Positions 1 through 12,339 of a DNA stretch of 64,000 nt are shown here, piece by piece (the stretch's first letter is position 1; the number at the start of each line of letters is the position of its first letter). This stretch comes from Rhytidiadelphus loreus (taxonomy: Eukaryota > Streptophyta > Bryopsida > Hypnales > Hylocomiaceae): NCBI GenBank assembly GCA_947034895.1, contig OX344761.1:24626863-24690862 (forward strand), in the 5' to 3' direction. Below the pieces are notes generated by a model, which saw nothing but the letters and a program-made list of their open reading frames with translations, was not told the DNA's origin and ran no database searches. Made by a program: the position numbers and the translations under genes.

Positions 1-615
1 TATGAAGCATCTTGTTTTGTAGTGGGCAATCCAAGAGCTTCTTCTTTTAAAAAAAATAACATATAGGGTTCATTTATGAATTCGATTTTCACATTTTTTT
101 CAAAACAAAAAGTTCCACATGGTTAATTTTGATTGTTAGAATGATCAAAAACATTGGGATTAGTGTGTTTTAATTCCATCTTAGAGCTATTAACAATTTA
201 GTTTCTACCTCTATCTCGTACTCACTTTTACTAAACAAATTTTTAAAGAATGAAAATCACATTTTTTTTTTCTTAAATTCTCAACTCAATTCTTTATAAG
301 TTCAAAAACATTTTAATTCAAAATTTGTAGTGCATAAATTTTAAGTTAAGAGGATTCAAAGTCTCATAGACTAGTTTGCATGAGTGCCCAAAAAATATGT
401 TTCTTCACTTTGAATGCATTTATCTTGCAATCTACAAGGTCAAAGGTTTCTAAAATTTCTTCCACACATTTTTATACTACTATACTATAAGATCCTACAA
501 TTAGATATGCAAAAAAAATACCATTTTTCAAATTTTTGTTCTTTGTACTAGAAATGGCAGTTTTGAGTGTTATTTGAAAGAAAAGAAAAAAGGCCTTTGG
601 GATTTTAGGGGTTAA
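1..615 (+). repeat. TTAA-A family element, 3' part, cut by the window edge
   Basis: This AT-rich non-coding repeat shares its order of landmarks with the full copy at 28115-29048: a segment about 'gggcaat...cttcttc', a long T-rich middle, 'aaatggcagttttgag', then the end AGGGG|TTAA at 607-615. The element's other end lies before base 1. No coding sequence is recognisable inside it. Homology was judged by eye, so the exact identity is unknown. Confidence 0.6.
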
Positions 616-1270
616 ATAATAATCTCACAGTTATGATTAATATGTTTTGATTTCATTTTAGAATTATTAAGGATTCAAATTTTCCTTACATTTGTCTATT
701 TTATCTTTTAAGAATGAAAATCAATTTGTTTTCTTTTGAAAAAATTCTTGATTTTCAATTCAATTTTTCAACCATAAAGAATTCAACCTCAAAACAATGT
801 AGTTCAAAAATCATAAATTAAGAAGATTCAAAGATTGTGAACTTAGTGTGGTAAGGTACAATTAAACTTTACTTTTCACTTTGAATACTAGTATCTTATA
901 ATTTGTTTGGTTAAAGTTTCTAAAAAAAATTCACGCATTCTTCTACAAGTCTTCTACAAGATCCTACAATTGAATATGCAAAACAATAGTTTATTTCACC
1001 TTCACTCACGTTGGAAATAATACTTTTGGAATTGTTTTTTATGAAACCTTAACGCCTTAGCACTTCAACGTCCCAAATTTGAATGATGAACAAAGAGGTT
1101 TCAAAGGCTTTGAGGACTACTAAACTTTTCATTCATCTAAACCAATACTTCAATGACTTCATCTATTTTTAACTTTATGTATGATAAATTTAATGAAATT
1201 GAGATAAATAAATAAATATTTATAAAGATATAAATACAAATATGCATAAATTCAAGAAAAAATTTAGGCA
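616..1270 (+). repeat. Second partial TTAA-A copy followed by a TTAA-B-like module
   Basis: From 616 the middle and 3' landmarks of the TTAA-A element appear again, giving a degenerate head-to-tail partial copy that runs to a TTAA at about 1048. The following stretch (about 1048-1270) resembles 29045-29277 and the right half of 8504-8944: 'gatgaacaaag', 'cttttcattcat', 'aaattcaagaaaa'. The same A-then-B order occurs at 28.1-29.3 kb. Confidence 0.4.
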
Positions 1271-2771
1271 CTAAAAGCATCCCCATAGCAACACACTAAG
1301 GGGCACACACGTGGTGAGTGGGTATGCTAGGGCTATAACAATGGCCTACAACATATGCACCAAGGCAAAAAGTATGGTCAACAATTTTCAGAATTTGGAA
1401 AATGCATTGGCAAATGTTGAAGCTCACACATGGCTAAGTATAGGCTACAAATGTTTTTTTGACACAAGTTTCAAGGTACCCCACTTGGCCCTCACAATGG
1501 TAGCAACTTTAATGAAGTGGCGGCCTTCAATCTTGGGCCATGTGCATCTCCTTGTTATTGTGTCTCAATTTTGTGGCACTTTGAGGCACAAGAAGAGCAC
1601 AAAAGTTGTGATCTTAACACCTAAAGGTCCACCATGCATTTTTTGGCAACATAGAAAATTTAGGTAGGTACTTGTTACTGGAGATTTGCATATTTTAGGC
1701 TGAAATTTTAATAGAAGGTGGGGACAAGGAATACATATCATGTACACTAAACTTCATGATATTTGAAAATACAAGCCAAAAGCTATGGCCTAATATGTTA
1801 CTTTTTTCCCCAGCCACACAATTTGGGTAGATAAAAAAAATAACTTTTTTCATAAACAAAAAGTTGAAATTAGTTTTCTAGAGTTATATATACATAGAAA
1901 GCTTTGAATCATTCCACTTTGATCAATGAGTCAAAAGTTATGAGGAGTTATAGATTGCAAGAAATTATGGAATTTCTACTCTAAAATAAACTTTGAAGTC
2001 CTTTAAGGTAAACTATATCATTACAGAATAAATGGGAGCAAGCCCATTGTGGGCAAAATTCTAATGGTGGTGTACATTCAAGTTCTGAAATGTACACCAC
2101 CATTCAAACTTTGCCCACAATGGGCTTGCTCCCATTTATTCTGTAATGGAGTAGTTTACCTTATCTTACTCAATTTTCAATATTTAAAAAATAAAATAAA
2201 ATCATAGGATGTAGATTGTGTTTATTACAACATTGAAACCATTGGGATTGGCATTTTTCAATTCCATAACTAAATTCTTAACAATTTTATATTTTGAATC
2301 ATTATCTATTTTTTTCTACTTACTATTTTTTTCCTACATGTTGTACAATTCCAAATGATGTGAAATTTTTAAGCATGTAGCCAACTTGTCTAGGAAAAAG
2401 AATCCAAAAAGTACCATCATTTGGGACAATTTTCATGGAAAAGTGAGCTTAGAAAGCGCAGCTGCCCTATTTTTCACAAGGCCAAAAAAATGATTTCAGT
2501 GAATTTGAATGCTTATATCCTGCAATCTACATAGTGAAAAATTTTGAAATTTCTTTCACGTGTTCTCAAGTCAACATACTACAAGATCCTATATTTATTT
2601 GAGTCCAAAAATGTTTTTCTTTCTTTAAAAGTTGGTACTTGTACTAGAAATGGCAGTTTTGGAGCAGTTTTGGTGAAAATATAGTCAAGGAATTTAAGGG
2701 GTTAAGCAACGCATGCCAAACCTCCAATTGGCACTCCTTTTTTGCTCTTCCACTGTGGGGATGCTCTAAGG
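1271..2771. mobile_element. Candidate element bounded by inverted AGCATCCCCA / TGGGGATGCT ends
   Basis: The left boundary reads ctaaaagcatccccat (1271-1286) and the right reads tggggatgctctaag (about 2756-2770), which are imperfect inverted copies. The interior holds an unrecognised open frame (1311-1667, starting with GTG and probably not a gene), the hairpin at 2004-2163, and a TTAA-A remnant ending in AGGGG|TTAA at 2705. No target duplication is clear, so this could be chance pairing of short ends or a composite of several insertions. Confidence 0.3.
2004..2163. repeat. 160-bp near-perfect inverted repeat (fold-back / hairpin)
   Basis: The arms start taaggtaaact and end agtttacctta. Each arm is roughly 70 bases and nearly complementary over its whole length, including the stretch around aaatgggagcaagcccattg, with a short loop near 2080. 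It is either a fold-back MITE or a hairpin transcription unit able to yield small RNAs. No clean target duplication is visible. Confidence 0.75.
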
Positions 2772-5700
2772 GATTAAAGATAAAAGAGGTATGACTAAAC
2801 CACCCAACAATAACTAAGGGGATTAAACACGTTCACCTTACAAGAAATATAGACCTTGTGCAGGGTTATTTGACCATATGAAAATGTGCAATTACTGAAG
2901 AAAAAAATTCAAAAATAAAATAAAATAAAATTTGGCCCACATAATCCTAGCAATTGCAAGAGGGCACAAAAAAAATCAATCGCATAGACCGTGTCTAAAA
3001 TTCCTATTCCTTCACTGAAACACAAAAGTATTTAAGGGTAGAGATCCAAAGATTTAGAATCCTCACCCTAACCAAGCTCCTTTGGTTCTTATATAAGAAG
3101 ATATTGAGTACAATACAAGGGCCATGTGCCAAATTTTCATTGAAAATGCATGAACACTTTATTGGTATATGGTGATTTTTTACAATACATATGTAGTTTA
3201 TTGCATTGTAGACAAAGGAAAAAAGTGGTTTGATTCAACCTTGATTCCTTGCCCTCTACAAATAAATATGACCACCAAACAAACTCTCTATTCCAAGAAC
3301 ATGCTTGAAAGGTTGGAATACATCTTTAGAAACAATAACTTACAAGGGAACTTCAATTTTCATGTATATCATCATCATAACTCCAAAGGTAGACAAAAAA
3401 AATGGTATCAAATAAAAAGAATGAAACTCTTGAGCATTTTCAATAAGAAGATACAAACTCAAAGTGATGAATATGCACACCCATAATTGTCACAAATTGC
3501 AACTAAGTATTATTACTATTATATGACAAAATGTATTGTGGTGAGCCGTCTTAAAGCAAGTGAAAGGATTCCAGTGCAATTTACCATGCATTATTTGGAC
3601 ATTGTATGAATAATTCCTAAATTTTCTAAGTGTTAATTATGATAGGTCTATCATAAATCGACACTTGGTTTTTAAGGTTCCACTTTTATACTTCTTGAGA
3701 ATTAATATCTTGATTTTAGGCAAGAATCTAGATGTGGTATTTTTACCCATTCATTTTGAGTGTTTTTACCTTATAAGTAAAAATAGGAAGTATTGTGTTA
3801 GTGTAAAAATACTTAAACTCAACATCATGGTTGCAGTTGAGGTTGGTTTCGAATCTTAAAGTAATACAAGCCCTTCTTAAAGGTAAGGCCAAGCAAGTCC
3901 TATAATATTTTGTAGCGAAGGTATATATAATGAATATAATATTGTAGTCAAGTTCAACATGCATGCCAAATAATTAATAAAAGTTGGCAAGTGTCATTCA
4001 TTAGGTGCCTTAAAATAGAGAGTTTTTTTTTCCATGCAATTAATTTTTTTTTAAATAATATCCTCCAAAATTTGTCATCTATTTAAAAAAATATTTTCTT
4101 GACCACTAGGTATAGTAACTTTAGTTTTAACAATATGATAAAGAACTCATTGACAAGAAGTAAAAGTGGCAATAAAGAAAAGCATAAGATCTCTTGTTCT
4201 TAAGAAATATTGCACTAATTTGCTCTAGGGGGGGATTACTACCACTTAGAAAATTAATGTCACTACAAAATTTTATTAATTTGGAAATTGGTCAATCTAG
4301 TATTATTTCAATCTACAATAGTTTAGTTACTTTTCATATAGTGTGACATTGGTAAATCAATGTCACATGCACTAATATGACAAATTGGTGTACTAGACAA
4401 GAGTGTGTCAAGGTTTGTTGTATTTGTAAGGTGAATCCACCTTCATGTAAAAAGTTTAAAATCATCTTGCATTCACAATTTTAGGACTCTTGTATCAATT
4501 TCCATACATTTTTATTTATTTTCTTATGGAGAACTTACATAACTTTGTAAAATAGAAATTCTCTTGCAATGTCTATATCACAAATAATTCCTATTCTAGT
4601 GACCCATAAATTCATGGGCAAGCTTGCATTCAAGATTTTCTATTGTAAAAATAGCCTTGATTCATGGGTAGCAAATGGGCCCATGCCTTGTAGTTTAAGA
4701 ATGTTCTACAAGTGGATTGTAAGAATTTACATAATAAATTGAAAGATTTCGTGAAAAAAACAATCATAGAAGAAAAGACAATATACCAATAAAACTTGTT
4801 AAAAACTTAAAGCTAGAATAAAAATAACTAAATTTCAAGCCTATTTAATCTAAATGACTTTACGTGCTACCATTCCATCATAATCAATATGAGTTTATGT
4901 CCAATTCAACTACTCTACATTGTTTTTATACTACTTCAAATTGTCAAAGAATGATATCAAATCAATCATGATTTCTACTTCCTTCCCACACAAGTATACT
5001 CTCATAGTTGCATTCAAAGTTCTAAAAGCTTCATTCCACTCTTACATTCCATCTTTGCACACTTCTCTTTCAAGAAACAACATTCACAAATGTTTGTGCC
5101 ACTTGCTAGAATTACCATCATCTTTTGCTAGCTACAAAAGAGTGTATCCAAAGTTGTCTTCAAAACCCTCTTGATACACATTTAGACTTCTTTAGGCCAT
5201 ATGTCTAAGGTAAACCTGCCTATGACAAGTAAAATAAGGGGTATGATCTGTTGCAATTCACAAAAACATTTAGATTTTTTTCAATACAGAGGCAAATGTG
5301 AGAAAATGAAAAGAGCAATTGAAATTTTATTTTTTAGACAATACAAATTTGTTATAAAATTTTGAAGTATGTTGCTAGATTGACCCCAAAGAGTCTACAA
5401 ACTACTCCAAAACTAGCAAAAAGTGTTTTCGTAATCATCATGTTACCACTTAAAGCAGTCATTATATTTTCTAATATGGCTAAAAGATTTCCTAACATGG
5501 CCATGATATAAAGGAATTAAAAAAAACTTTTTGTTACAAGTTTACACTAGAACGTGTAAGTGTCCTATGACAATCGCTAATAACTCTGTGACTATCTCCC
5601 TAAGGCATTGATTATAGGTAGATATAAGACTCTAATGGATAGTTCCCTTGGAGCCTATCATAGGAGATTTGCATGTCATAGGAGGTTTACCTTATACAAT

Positions 5701-7650
5701 TTGGATAGCCTTTGGCTTGGTAGTTGGTCTTCCAAAAAACCCTTCATTTGCCCTTCAATGTTTTAGATATAATTTCAATTGCAAGGTCATGTCTTACTTC
5801 TACTCTTCATAATAGAAGGATCAATCTTTTTTATCTTCGTTTGAAGAGTTCTAATAAAAAAAAAAATTCTTCATTTAGCAATGAGAAGGATATATATTAC
5901 AACCTTCACAATAAATACCAGGGCACTGAGCTACAATACAAGAGTTTGATACCCCCAAGCTTCCTTTTTACTAAAGCAAAAATCTTGATCTCTCAATTAG
6001 AAGAGGCCCTTTGTACAAAAAAAAATCCTTCAAAGAAAGACAACCACTTGAAGACCATTTGTGCTAGCTTTATGTACAATTGTCGGTGTGTCAAATGCTA
6101 CATTGTATACCACCTTGTGCTCAATGTTAATTCTAAAAGGACTATGATTGTGTGGTTGAATGTCAAAATCTTTTTTTTAAATGTTCTATTTTTAAACTAT
6201 ACACGAATGTAACAAAAATTAATACTAAATAGAAAAGAGCTTTAAAAATGAGTCGACAAATAGTTTATAGGTTGATGTTTGTTGTTGGTAACAATAGTGG
6301 TACTCTTGACATTTGGTGCATTATATGTCAATATGAACATTGCCCTCGACATTGCCACAATTAAAATAGTTGGCAAATAGTGTTTAGGTTGACATTGAAT
6401 ATTGGCAATACTAGTAGTGTTGTTGATATTTAGTGTTAGAGTTCATAATTACAATTGCAAACATTAAATATTAGTAGTAGTATACTTGCATTGAGTTTGT
6501 CATTTCTGAAACAACACATTGTAAAAAAATCACATAATAACTACTATCCTATATGAAGGTTAGATTCAGTATAAATTAAGCCATTTTAATTAATAAAAAA
6601 GTGCCACATGTCATATTGAGAATGGTGTGAGGTGATGTAGCCCCTTGAGAATTTGACATGGAAATTCAATTTTGGCTCATGAGTGCTAAATCAAACCTAC
6701 ACTTACGGTATGGCTTTAACTAAATCCAATGTTGTACACATTCTACTAATGAAAATTGTGTACAAAAATAATGGATATAAAATTGCATTTCTCTACAATG
6801 TTTTCAATGATTGCATTCATCAATAGGACACAAAACATGGTTTAAGGTAAGGTAATGTGCTCTAAAAGCATCCATCTTCTTCAAATTGTCCCTATTATCA
6901 GTTGGAGGATGGAGATGGGGTGATCCTTGAATGAACCATTTTAGCAATTAAGGAAAAATTATTTTTCTATTGCAAAAGTCAATCATTGTCTTTGATTTTC
7001 ACACATCTCTTTACAAGTTGCAAGTCGACGGATTTTGGGAGACCTATGGTCACAAATAGGTGCCTACCTATGTCCTAAATCTTTGAAAATTTATAAGTAA
7101 TTCAAAAATGATTGAAAAAAATACAAACCCACTTGTTTTAGGTTCCACATCTATTTTTCTTCCTTTGAAAAATGATCTAAAAATTATTTTGTCCACAAAA
7201 GTCTATGAAAAAGATAGACTTCTAACACAAAGGTACTATAGGAGAGGGCTCTAAAACAGTGCGGGCATTTTCAAGTGTCCAGTAGGAGGTTGTAAAATGG
7301 ATACTTGATTGTGGGAAAATAGACTCTTGATTACATCAGAGCATGATATGATTTGGTTTATATTTCTTCAATGGATGATTTAAGAGCCACGATGGATTCT
7401 TTCCTAACTAATTGGATAGGTGTCTATTAGTTTTATTCAAAATAAGAATTGGTTGTTCAGCTACCTTCTTACAAAGGTTAAAAAATCTGAAATAATGATT
7501 GATTCAAGCATTCATTTCAGTTTTAGAAAAGGTTGCTTATAGAAACCATATTTGTTACTTTTTACATGATGCAATGCTAGTTTTTGAACAAAACCATATT
7601 TTTTTTGAAACCAAACATGTTTTTTTTTTCAAGGCCTAGGAATCACAAAT
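2772..7650. other. AT-rich intergenic DNA, no recognisable gene
   Basis: The longest open frames (105 residues at 3169-3486, 162 residues at 5724-6212) are low-complexity Lys/Asn/Phe/Ile/Leu-rich translations of AT-rich DNA. They have no domain I recognise, no GC rise and no supporting splice structure. A weak older relative of the 7655-7842 repeat lies near 7070-7210. Confidence 0.5.
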
Positions 7651-7654
7651 AGGG

Positions 7655-7842
7655 ACCTATGCCAGATTTTGTTTGAAAATTCATAACTAATTCCACAAAG
7701 CTCTGAAAAATATGAAACGACTTGGATTAGATGCCAATTCTACTTGTCTATGAAGAAAAATTCACTGAAAAATATTTTAAGAGGTTTCACCTGCCTAAAA
7801 TTCAGTTCCAGTGCTTAGATGGTTGGTTTATGGACCTTCTAC
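7655..7842 (+). repeat. Dispersed direct repeat, copy 1 (partner 9043-9245)
   Basis: It shares with 9043-9245, in the same orientation, an ordered series of segments: 'attcataactaattcca', 'aaagctc', 'aatatgaaa', 'gatgccaatt', 'aatattt', 'tttatggacct'. A fragment of the same family is visible near 26830-26865 ('ctttatggacctcctat'). It is non-coding, and neither terminal repeats nor target duplication could be found. Confidence 0.6.
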
Positions 7843-8350
7843 CTTATACTGGAACAAGCTATCGTAAGTGAAAAGTCCGACTCGGTGTTGGATTTCCGCA
7901 TCAAATCTCTCATGGGTCCACGTCACCTCACACCATTCACAAGACGACACGTGTCACTTTTAAGAAAGATACAAAAAAATGACTTATTATCTGACCTTCA
8001 TGTACGTAGAGTAATCACCTGTACTTCCTTCCCATTCTGAAGTTTAAGTTCCTAAAGAACAACATCAGAATTATAAACTTATTATTATTATTATTACAGT
8101 GAGTATGACCAGCCCCCAAATCTCTCCTGATCTGCCCCCAACTTTCAAGTAAGTATAACTTAGCTTGGCTTGGCAGGTGACCTAAAGTTTTGAGTGTTCA
8201 ATCACCCCCAGGGCAGCCGTCACATTGGGTCTGCAGATCATCTCAGTCAGTCACCTCCAAATCGTAGAAGACATGATCCCAGTGTATCCATGCTCATCAA
8301 TTCGTGCGGATACTTTACATACTTTGAATCATCAGTTAATATACAAATCA
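7819..8350 (+). other. GC-richer patch with a 73-codon open frame; function unknown
   Basis: Base composition rises above the surroundings here. An open frame at 7819-8040 begins with ATG and holds 73 codons with no recognisable domain. The patch contains the perfect 10-base palindrome GACACGTGTC at 7946-7955 (a G-box/ABRE core) and runs of C. It could be a decayed gene fragment, a non-coding transcript or a displaced promoter. Confidence 0.25.
7946..7955. promoter_or_regulatory. G-box/ABRE-type palindrome GACACGTGTC
   Basis: This perfect palindrome contains the CACGTG core bound by plant bZIP and bHLH factors. It lies in the only GC-richer patch of the first 11 kb, with no supported gene nearby, so any role is speculative. 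Confidence 0.25.
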
Positions 8351-8503
8351 ACTACAGTACAGTGACAAATTAAAACAGAAAATAAACTATTTTTCTTTTT
8401 TTTTACTAAATGAAGGACAAAAGAAGGGGCAGGGCACAAATAGTGTAACTTAAACCCTGCAAAAAAAAAAGGGTTGTACGAAAGAAACACCCACTGGACA
8501 CCG

Positions 8504-8944
8504 TTAACCCTTAAGACGCTTTGATCCGTTTTTTAATTTTGGCACATTTTGACTTATGTCTATCTTTGTATAGAAATATCATTTATCGGAATTTCATGAA
8601 ATTGGTCATTAAGTAAGTTTGTCTTTTCTACATTCAAGTATTGCATTGGATGAATGAGAGGTTGGTTCGACAAAACAATGCTCTATTCATTGTTCAAAAT
8701 ATGGATGTTCATCCTTAAGCGCTCTTAAGCGCTCAGATGTCTATATTTATGGATGATGAATGGAGTCAAGGCCTGCAGATACTGATTCGTCTAACTAACT
8801 TTTCATTCATCCAATGGAATACTTGAATGTTGAAAAGACAACCTTCCTTAATGACCAACTTCATGAAATTGTAATAAATGATATTTCTATTTAAAGATAT
8901 GTGAGCAAAAATGTGTCAAAATTCAAGTAAGGATTGGGGTTTAA
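8504..8944. mobile_element. TTAA-B fold-back element with TTAA on both ends
   Basis: It begins TTAA|CCCTTAAGACGCTTTG and ends GGATTGGGGT|TTAA. The arms are inverted over about 170 bases: 'gcacattttgac', 'aaatatcattta', 'catgaaattggtcatta', 'aagtattgcattggatgaatg' on the left have complements at 8800-8935 on the right. The centre near 8715-8735 holds two copies of cttaagcgct. No open frame is present. The TTAA flanks and CCC start suggest a piggyBac-type MITE, which is inference. Confidence 0.6.
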
Positions 8945-9042
8945 AAGCATTCACCTCTTCAAATGTACACAATTTGTACATGTTGCTTTTTCATTGTACT
9001 AGCAATGTACAAAGAATGTACATTCTAGAAGGTAGACACTTT

Positions 9043-9245
9043 TTGTGACCAATGTATTTCAATTTCAAAAATTCATAACTAATTCCATAAAGCTCCAAAA
9101 AAATATGAAATGAATCGCATTTGAATGATGCCAATTTCATTTGTCTTTTGAGTGGAAAATTTACTAAAAAATATTTCAAATAGTTTAACCTCCCTAAGTT
9201 AAGATTTCAGTTCATAATGGGCACTTTATGGACCTCCTACTTTAG
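9043..9245 (+). repeat. Dispersed direct repeat, copy 2 (partner 7655-7842)
   Basis: This is the second copy of the repeat at 7655-7842, in the same orientation, about 1.4 kb away and on the other side of the TTAA-B element. The copies diverge by many scattered substitutions, so the duplication is not recent. Confidence 0.6.
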
Positions 9246-10079
9246 TTATGTTTTGTCAACACAACAAAGATATATTTAGAGTGTTATTGATATATGAACA
9301 TGGTGGAATTGAATTCACAACACATGATGTCAAAATAATACAAATGTTTCTAGCAATCATTCAAAATTTGTTGTGATGAAATTAAAGCAAAAGGGTACTT
9401 CATCTTTGATTGGGGTATTATAGAATGTGTTTTGTTCAAAGAATTTACATTCTTACGCATAGAAATATGGAAAGTGATCTTAATTTTTCTCATTTTGGGT
9501 TTTTGGTTCGTGTTGACACTCCTTATAATCCATTTTTGAATGTTTTAAATTAAAGTGACTACTTTCCTCCAAGAAAAGAAAACCATTGTTGTCACAATTT
9601 AGACAAAGAGCTAACTTTGGACAAAAGACTAGTTTGTATTTTTTGTGTACAATTGTAGTTTAAAAATATATATATTATTTATTTTTTATATTATATTTGT
9701 TTATTTATTTAAAATATGGAAAGTATGGAGAATATATTAAAAAATTAATCACAAAAAGAAAGATGAGAAAATATTGTTCTTCAACAAATATTGACACACA
9801 AAACATGTTAACCTTTAAAAAAACACTATTATCGTAATTCGTTATAGATGTTTTGTGTCCTTTGGATGATTTTAGGAGGAGGATTAGAAACAAACATTTT
9901 TTCATTCAATTTTTTGGTGAGGGGAAGTTGCTTAAGTGTGTTTTAATTTAGTATTTGGATATTCCTTCACTATTGTAATATTGACTTTTCAAAAGAACAA
10001 GATGCTTAATCCACAAATCATCCTTATAGTGTATATTGACCACTTCTTGCTCTATACTCTTAATATGAATTTTAGTAAT
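9246..10079. other. AT-rich intergenic DNA
   Basis: No gene is recognisable. The stretch 9655-9720 is nearly pure A/T low-complexity sequence. The minus-strand open frame at 9705-9905 is a low-complexity translation. Confidence 0.5.
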
Positions 10080-10561
10080 AAAAAAAAAAAAATTTGAATT
10101 TGATCCCAACTAATGAAATCAAGATGTAGTTTAGATTCCAATTGGAATTCTTAAAATTCTGTATATTATTGCAATTTGAATTGTAGGCCTGTGACTATGG
10201 ATTATTGGTTTTCTAATTTCAAAATGACACAATAACTTTGGTTTACATCCCCAAGTTTACATCATGATGTTGTACACTAAAATATTCACCTGTGATGAAA
10301 ATTTTCAGATTTTATTAGTATAATTTGTATTTCATATGAATTTCTTCACTTTTTTCCTCTAATAATTAACAATAATTTCAAACTTTCACTAAAATAATTG
10401 AAATTTCATATGATTCATTACAAAATGTGTGATTTCATCTCTGAAATGTTAAAAGAGAATCATTCATATATAGTTGCAAAATGTTTGCAAATAGAATGAA
10501 AGATTGAGAGGCCTCGTGAGAAGCTTTAATTTGTAATCATAGGTCCATTTTTTTAGGGTTA
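10080..10561 (+). repeat. TTAA-C family, partial copy
   Basis: It parallels 18440-18908: 'tttgaatttgatcccaacta' against 'tttgagccaaacta', a Gln-free A/T middle, 'gatttcatctctgaaa', and an end at TTTTTAGGG|TTAA (about 10549-10561). The left end is missing or too degraded to see. Confidence 0.4.
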
Positions 10562-11624
10562 ATATAATTCTTTAAGAAATAAATTTTTGGGTGGTATATT
10601 TTTAGAAATCAATAGGAAATTTTTCAGCCCAAGGAGTTTTGGTCAAGTAATTAAATTTTGAGAAGAAAAATTAATTATCTTATATTAAGCATATGTTAAG
10701 CATAGAAATTAGACAAAAAAATGGCTTTTAAAATCTTCTTTTGATAGAGTTTGGGACTTTGTAGTGAAGTGGTGGTAGTTTTGAGCTAATAGTTTCAATT
10801 GTAATCAAATTTCCTTTTGGAAACTAAATGATACAATGATGTATTCAGTTTTCAACTCTAAATTTTAATCATGAAGATAGAATCTTAAAAACAAGTTTTT
10901 TAGTCTATCCTAGAGCTTGAAGTTCCATTTTTCAAACTTTTTGTTTTAAAAAATTGTTTGTTCTACAATTGATTTTTTTTTCATATTTAAGAAAAAAAAA
11001 TGGAATATATGATGTCTTTTTTAACAATGAATACTTCTAATATTCATTTGTTTATCTTCTTCGTCTTCTCCTTTCCAAAATTTTATACAAATTAAAAGAA
11101 ATGTTAAATTCCTAATAACTCAAAAAAACAAAAATCACTAGAAGTACTCTCATAGGCAAAGGATTTTGACCCTATCCATCCAAATATAGTGTTTTTTAAA
11201 TTTGCCAAAGATTGGCCACTTAAACATTTTTTCTAAGTCCTTATAAAAACTCGTATCTTTTGCACACAAAGTTCAAATGAGATGTTAGATAGTGCTTTGG
11301 AATCATCTTGGAAGAGAGATACAATGTATTAAAAAGAAAGGTCAACATACTCACTTTTCTTGAAAGAAGATTTTTTTTTAATATGTCCCAAGTCTTCACT
11401 ATTATAAAGTAAGGTAGCCAATGCAAAATTCAAAAAAATGAACTATTCCCCCCCCAAATGGAGTAAAGAAAAGCAGTTTTGAGAAATGAGCCCATTTCTA
11501 GTGAATTTTTTGTTCCTTGAGTCCTCTTGTACTACAACAGTCAGCAGTGTAGAAAATGGAATCTAAAAAAATATAGTCCACTTTCCTAAATTCCATTTTT
11601 CATGGACTAAAGTGGACACACCCA
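10562..11624. other. AT-rich intergenic DNA
   Basis: No gene, RNA or complete element is recognisable. The short minus-strand frame 11241-11426 has no recognisable domain. Confidence 0.5.
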
Positions 11625-11790
11625 AAATCATCAAAATAAGCAATTCAACATAGTCAGAGGCACCTTTTTCTTAGAAAGAAAACACATTTTTACAGCATAA
11701 TTAGCAATTGAAAATCATGAATTTTCAAATTTTTGAAGGAGACATGTAATTACTATAAACTTTCAAAGTAAAACTCCCTTGGCCACTAGA
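11625..11790 (+). repeat. Dispersed repeat flanking the WDL-SAC3A gene pair, copy 1
   Basis: It shares with 24606-24790, in the same orientation, the ordered segments 'aagcaattcaa.atagt', 'cacttttt', 'agcaa.tgaaaatcatgaat', 'atgtaatt.ctat', 'tttcaaagt'. The two copies lie upstream of the two convergent genes WDL (13310, +) and SAC3A (23321, -) and bracket them. Confidence 0.55.
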
Positions 11791-11799
11791 ACCACTGAC

Positions 11800-11899
11800 C
11801 ACATAGCTTGGTCCTAATACCCCAATCTCGTATATCAATAGTCAACCGTCACACAGCTTGGTCCTAATACCAAAACCTAAGAAATCAATAGTCAACCAA
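11800..11899 (+). repeat. Two-copy 50-bp tandem repeat in the WDL upstream region
   Basis: The units start acatagcttggtcctaatac at 11801 and acacagcttggtcctaatac at 11851, exactly 50 bases apart. Both run through 'atcaatagtcaacc'. They sit about 450 bp upstream of the likely WDL TATA box, so a role in regulation is possible but not shown. Confidence 0.7.
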
Positions 11900-12305
11900 T
11901 TACAATTAAATATAGGAATGGTTTGATTGCACTTTTGGGGGACACTTTCAACAAACGTCTACTTGTCAAGAATGGATACATGGACAGTTTTGGGTGTTTT
12001 CGCCTTGATCTTTTTTTTTCTTGCAAAATTTGGTGTTTCCTTAGCCCAATGAAGCCCCCCCCAATTCTTTGCAATACTCTCCGAAGTCTGTTCCGTGCAC
12101 TTGGAGGTCGCCCATTGGACCAGCAGCCTCAAGACTTGGCCAAGCAAGCAACGAGCAAGGCCAAGTCTCACCAAGCCGAGTCCCCCGGAGCTTCTGCACA
12201 AACTCCCAAGTCCCCATGTGAACCTCCCCCCCCTTCACATGTACGCGTCGCGAACATCCCCGCCCACGTCCCGATCACTGGGGTGCGCAACCTGCGACCC
12301 CCCAG

Positions 12306-12313
12306 CTATAAAA
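12306..12313 (+). promoter_or_regulatory. Likely TATA box of the WDL gene (CTATAAAAAG)
   Basis: CTATAAAAAG lies at the start of an abrupt change from AT-rich to GC-rich sequence, about 1 kb before the WDL start codon. A GA-rich leader (gagatcgagagatcgagaga, about 12412-12431) follows, as is common in plant 5' untranslated regions. A transcription start near 12335-12345 would fit. This is inference from position and motif only. Confidence 0.5.
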
Positions 12314-12339
12314 AGCATATGTTTCCACGACGGATCAGG

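Noticed and set aside
1311..1667. 118-codon plus-strand open frame
   Set aside because: It starts with GTG, has no recognisable domain, and lies in repeat-derived DNA between inverted ends.
5724..6212. 162-codon open frame
   Set aside because: It is a Lys/Asn/Leu/Phe-rich translation of AT-rich DNA with no domain or codon signal, in a stretch with no other sign of a gene.
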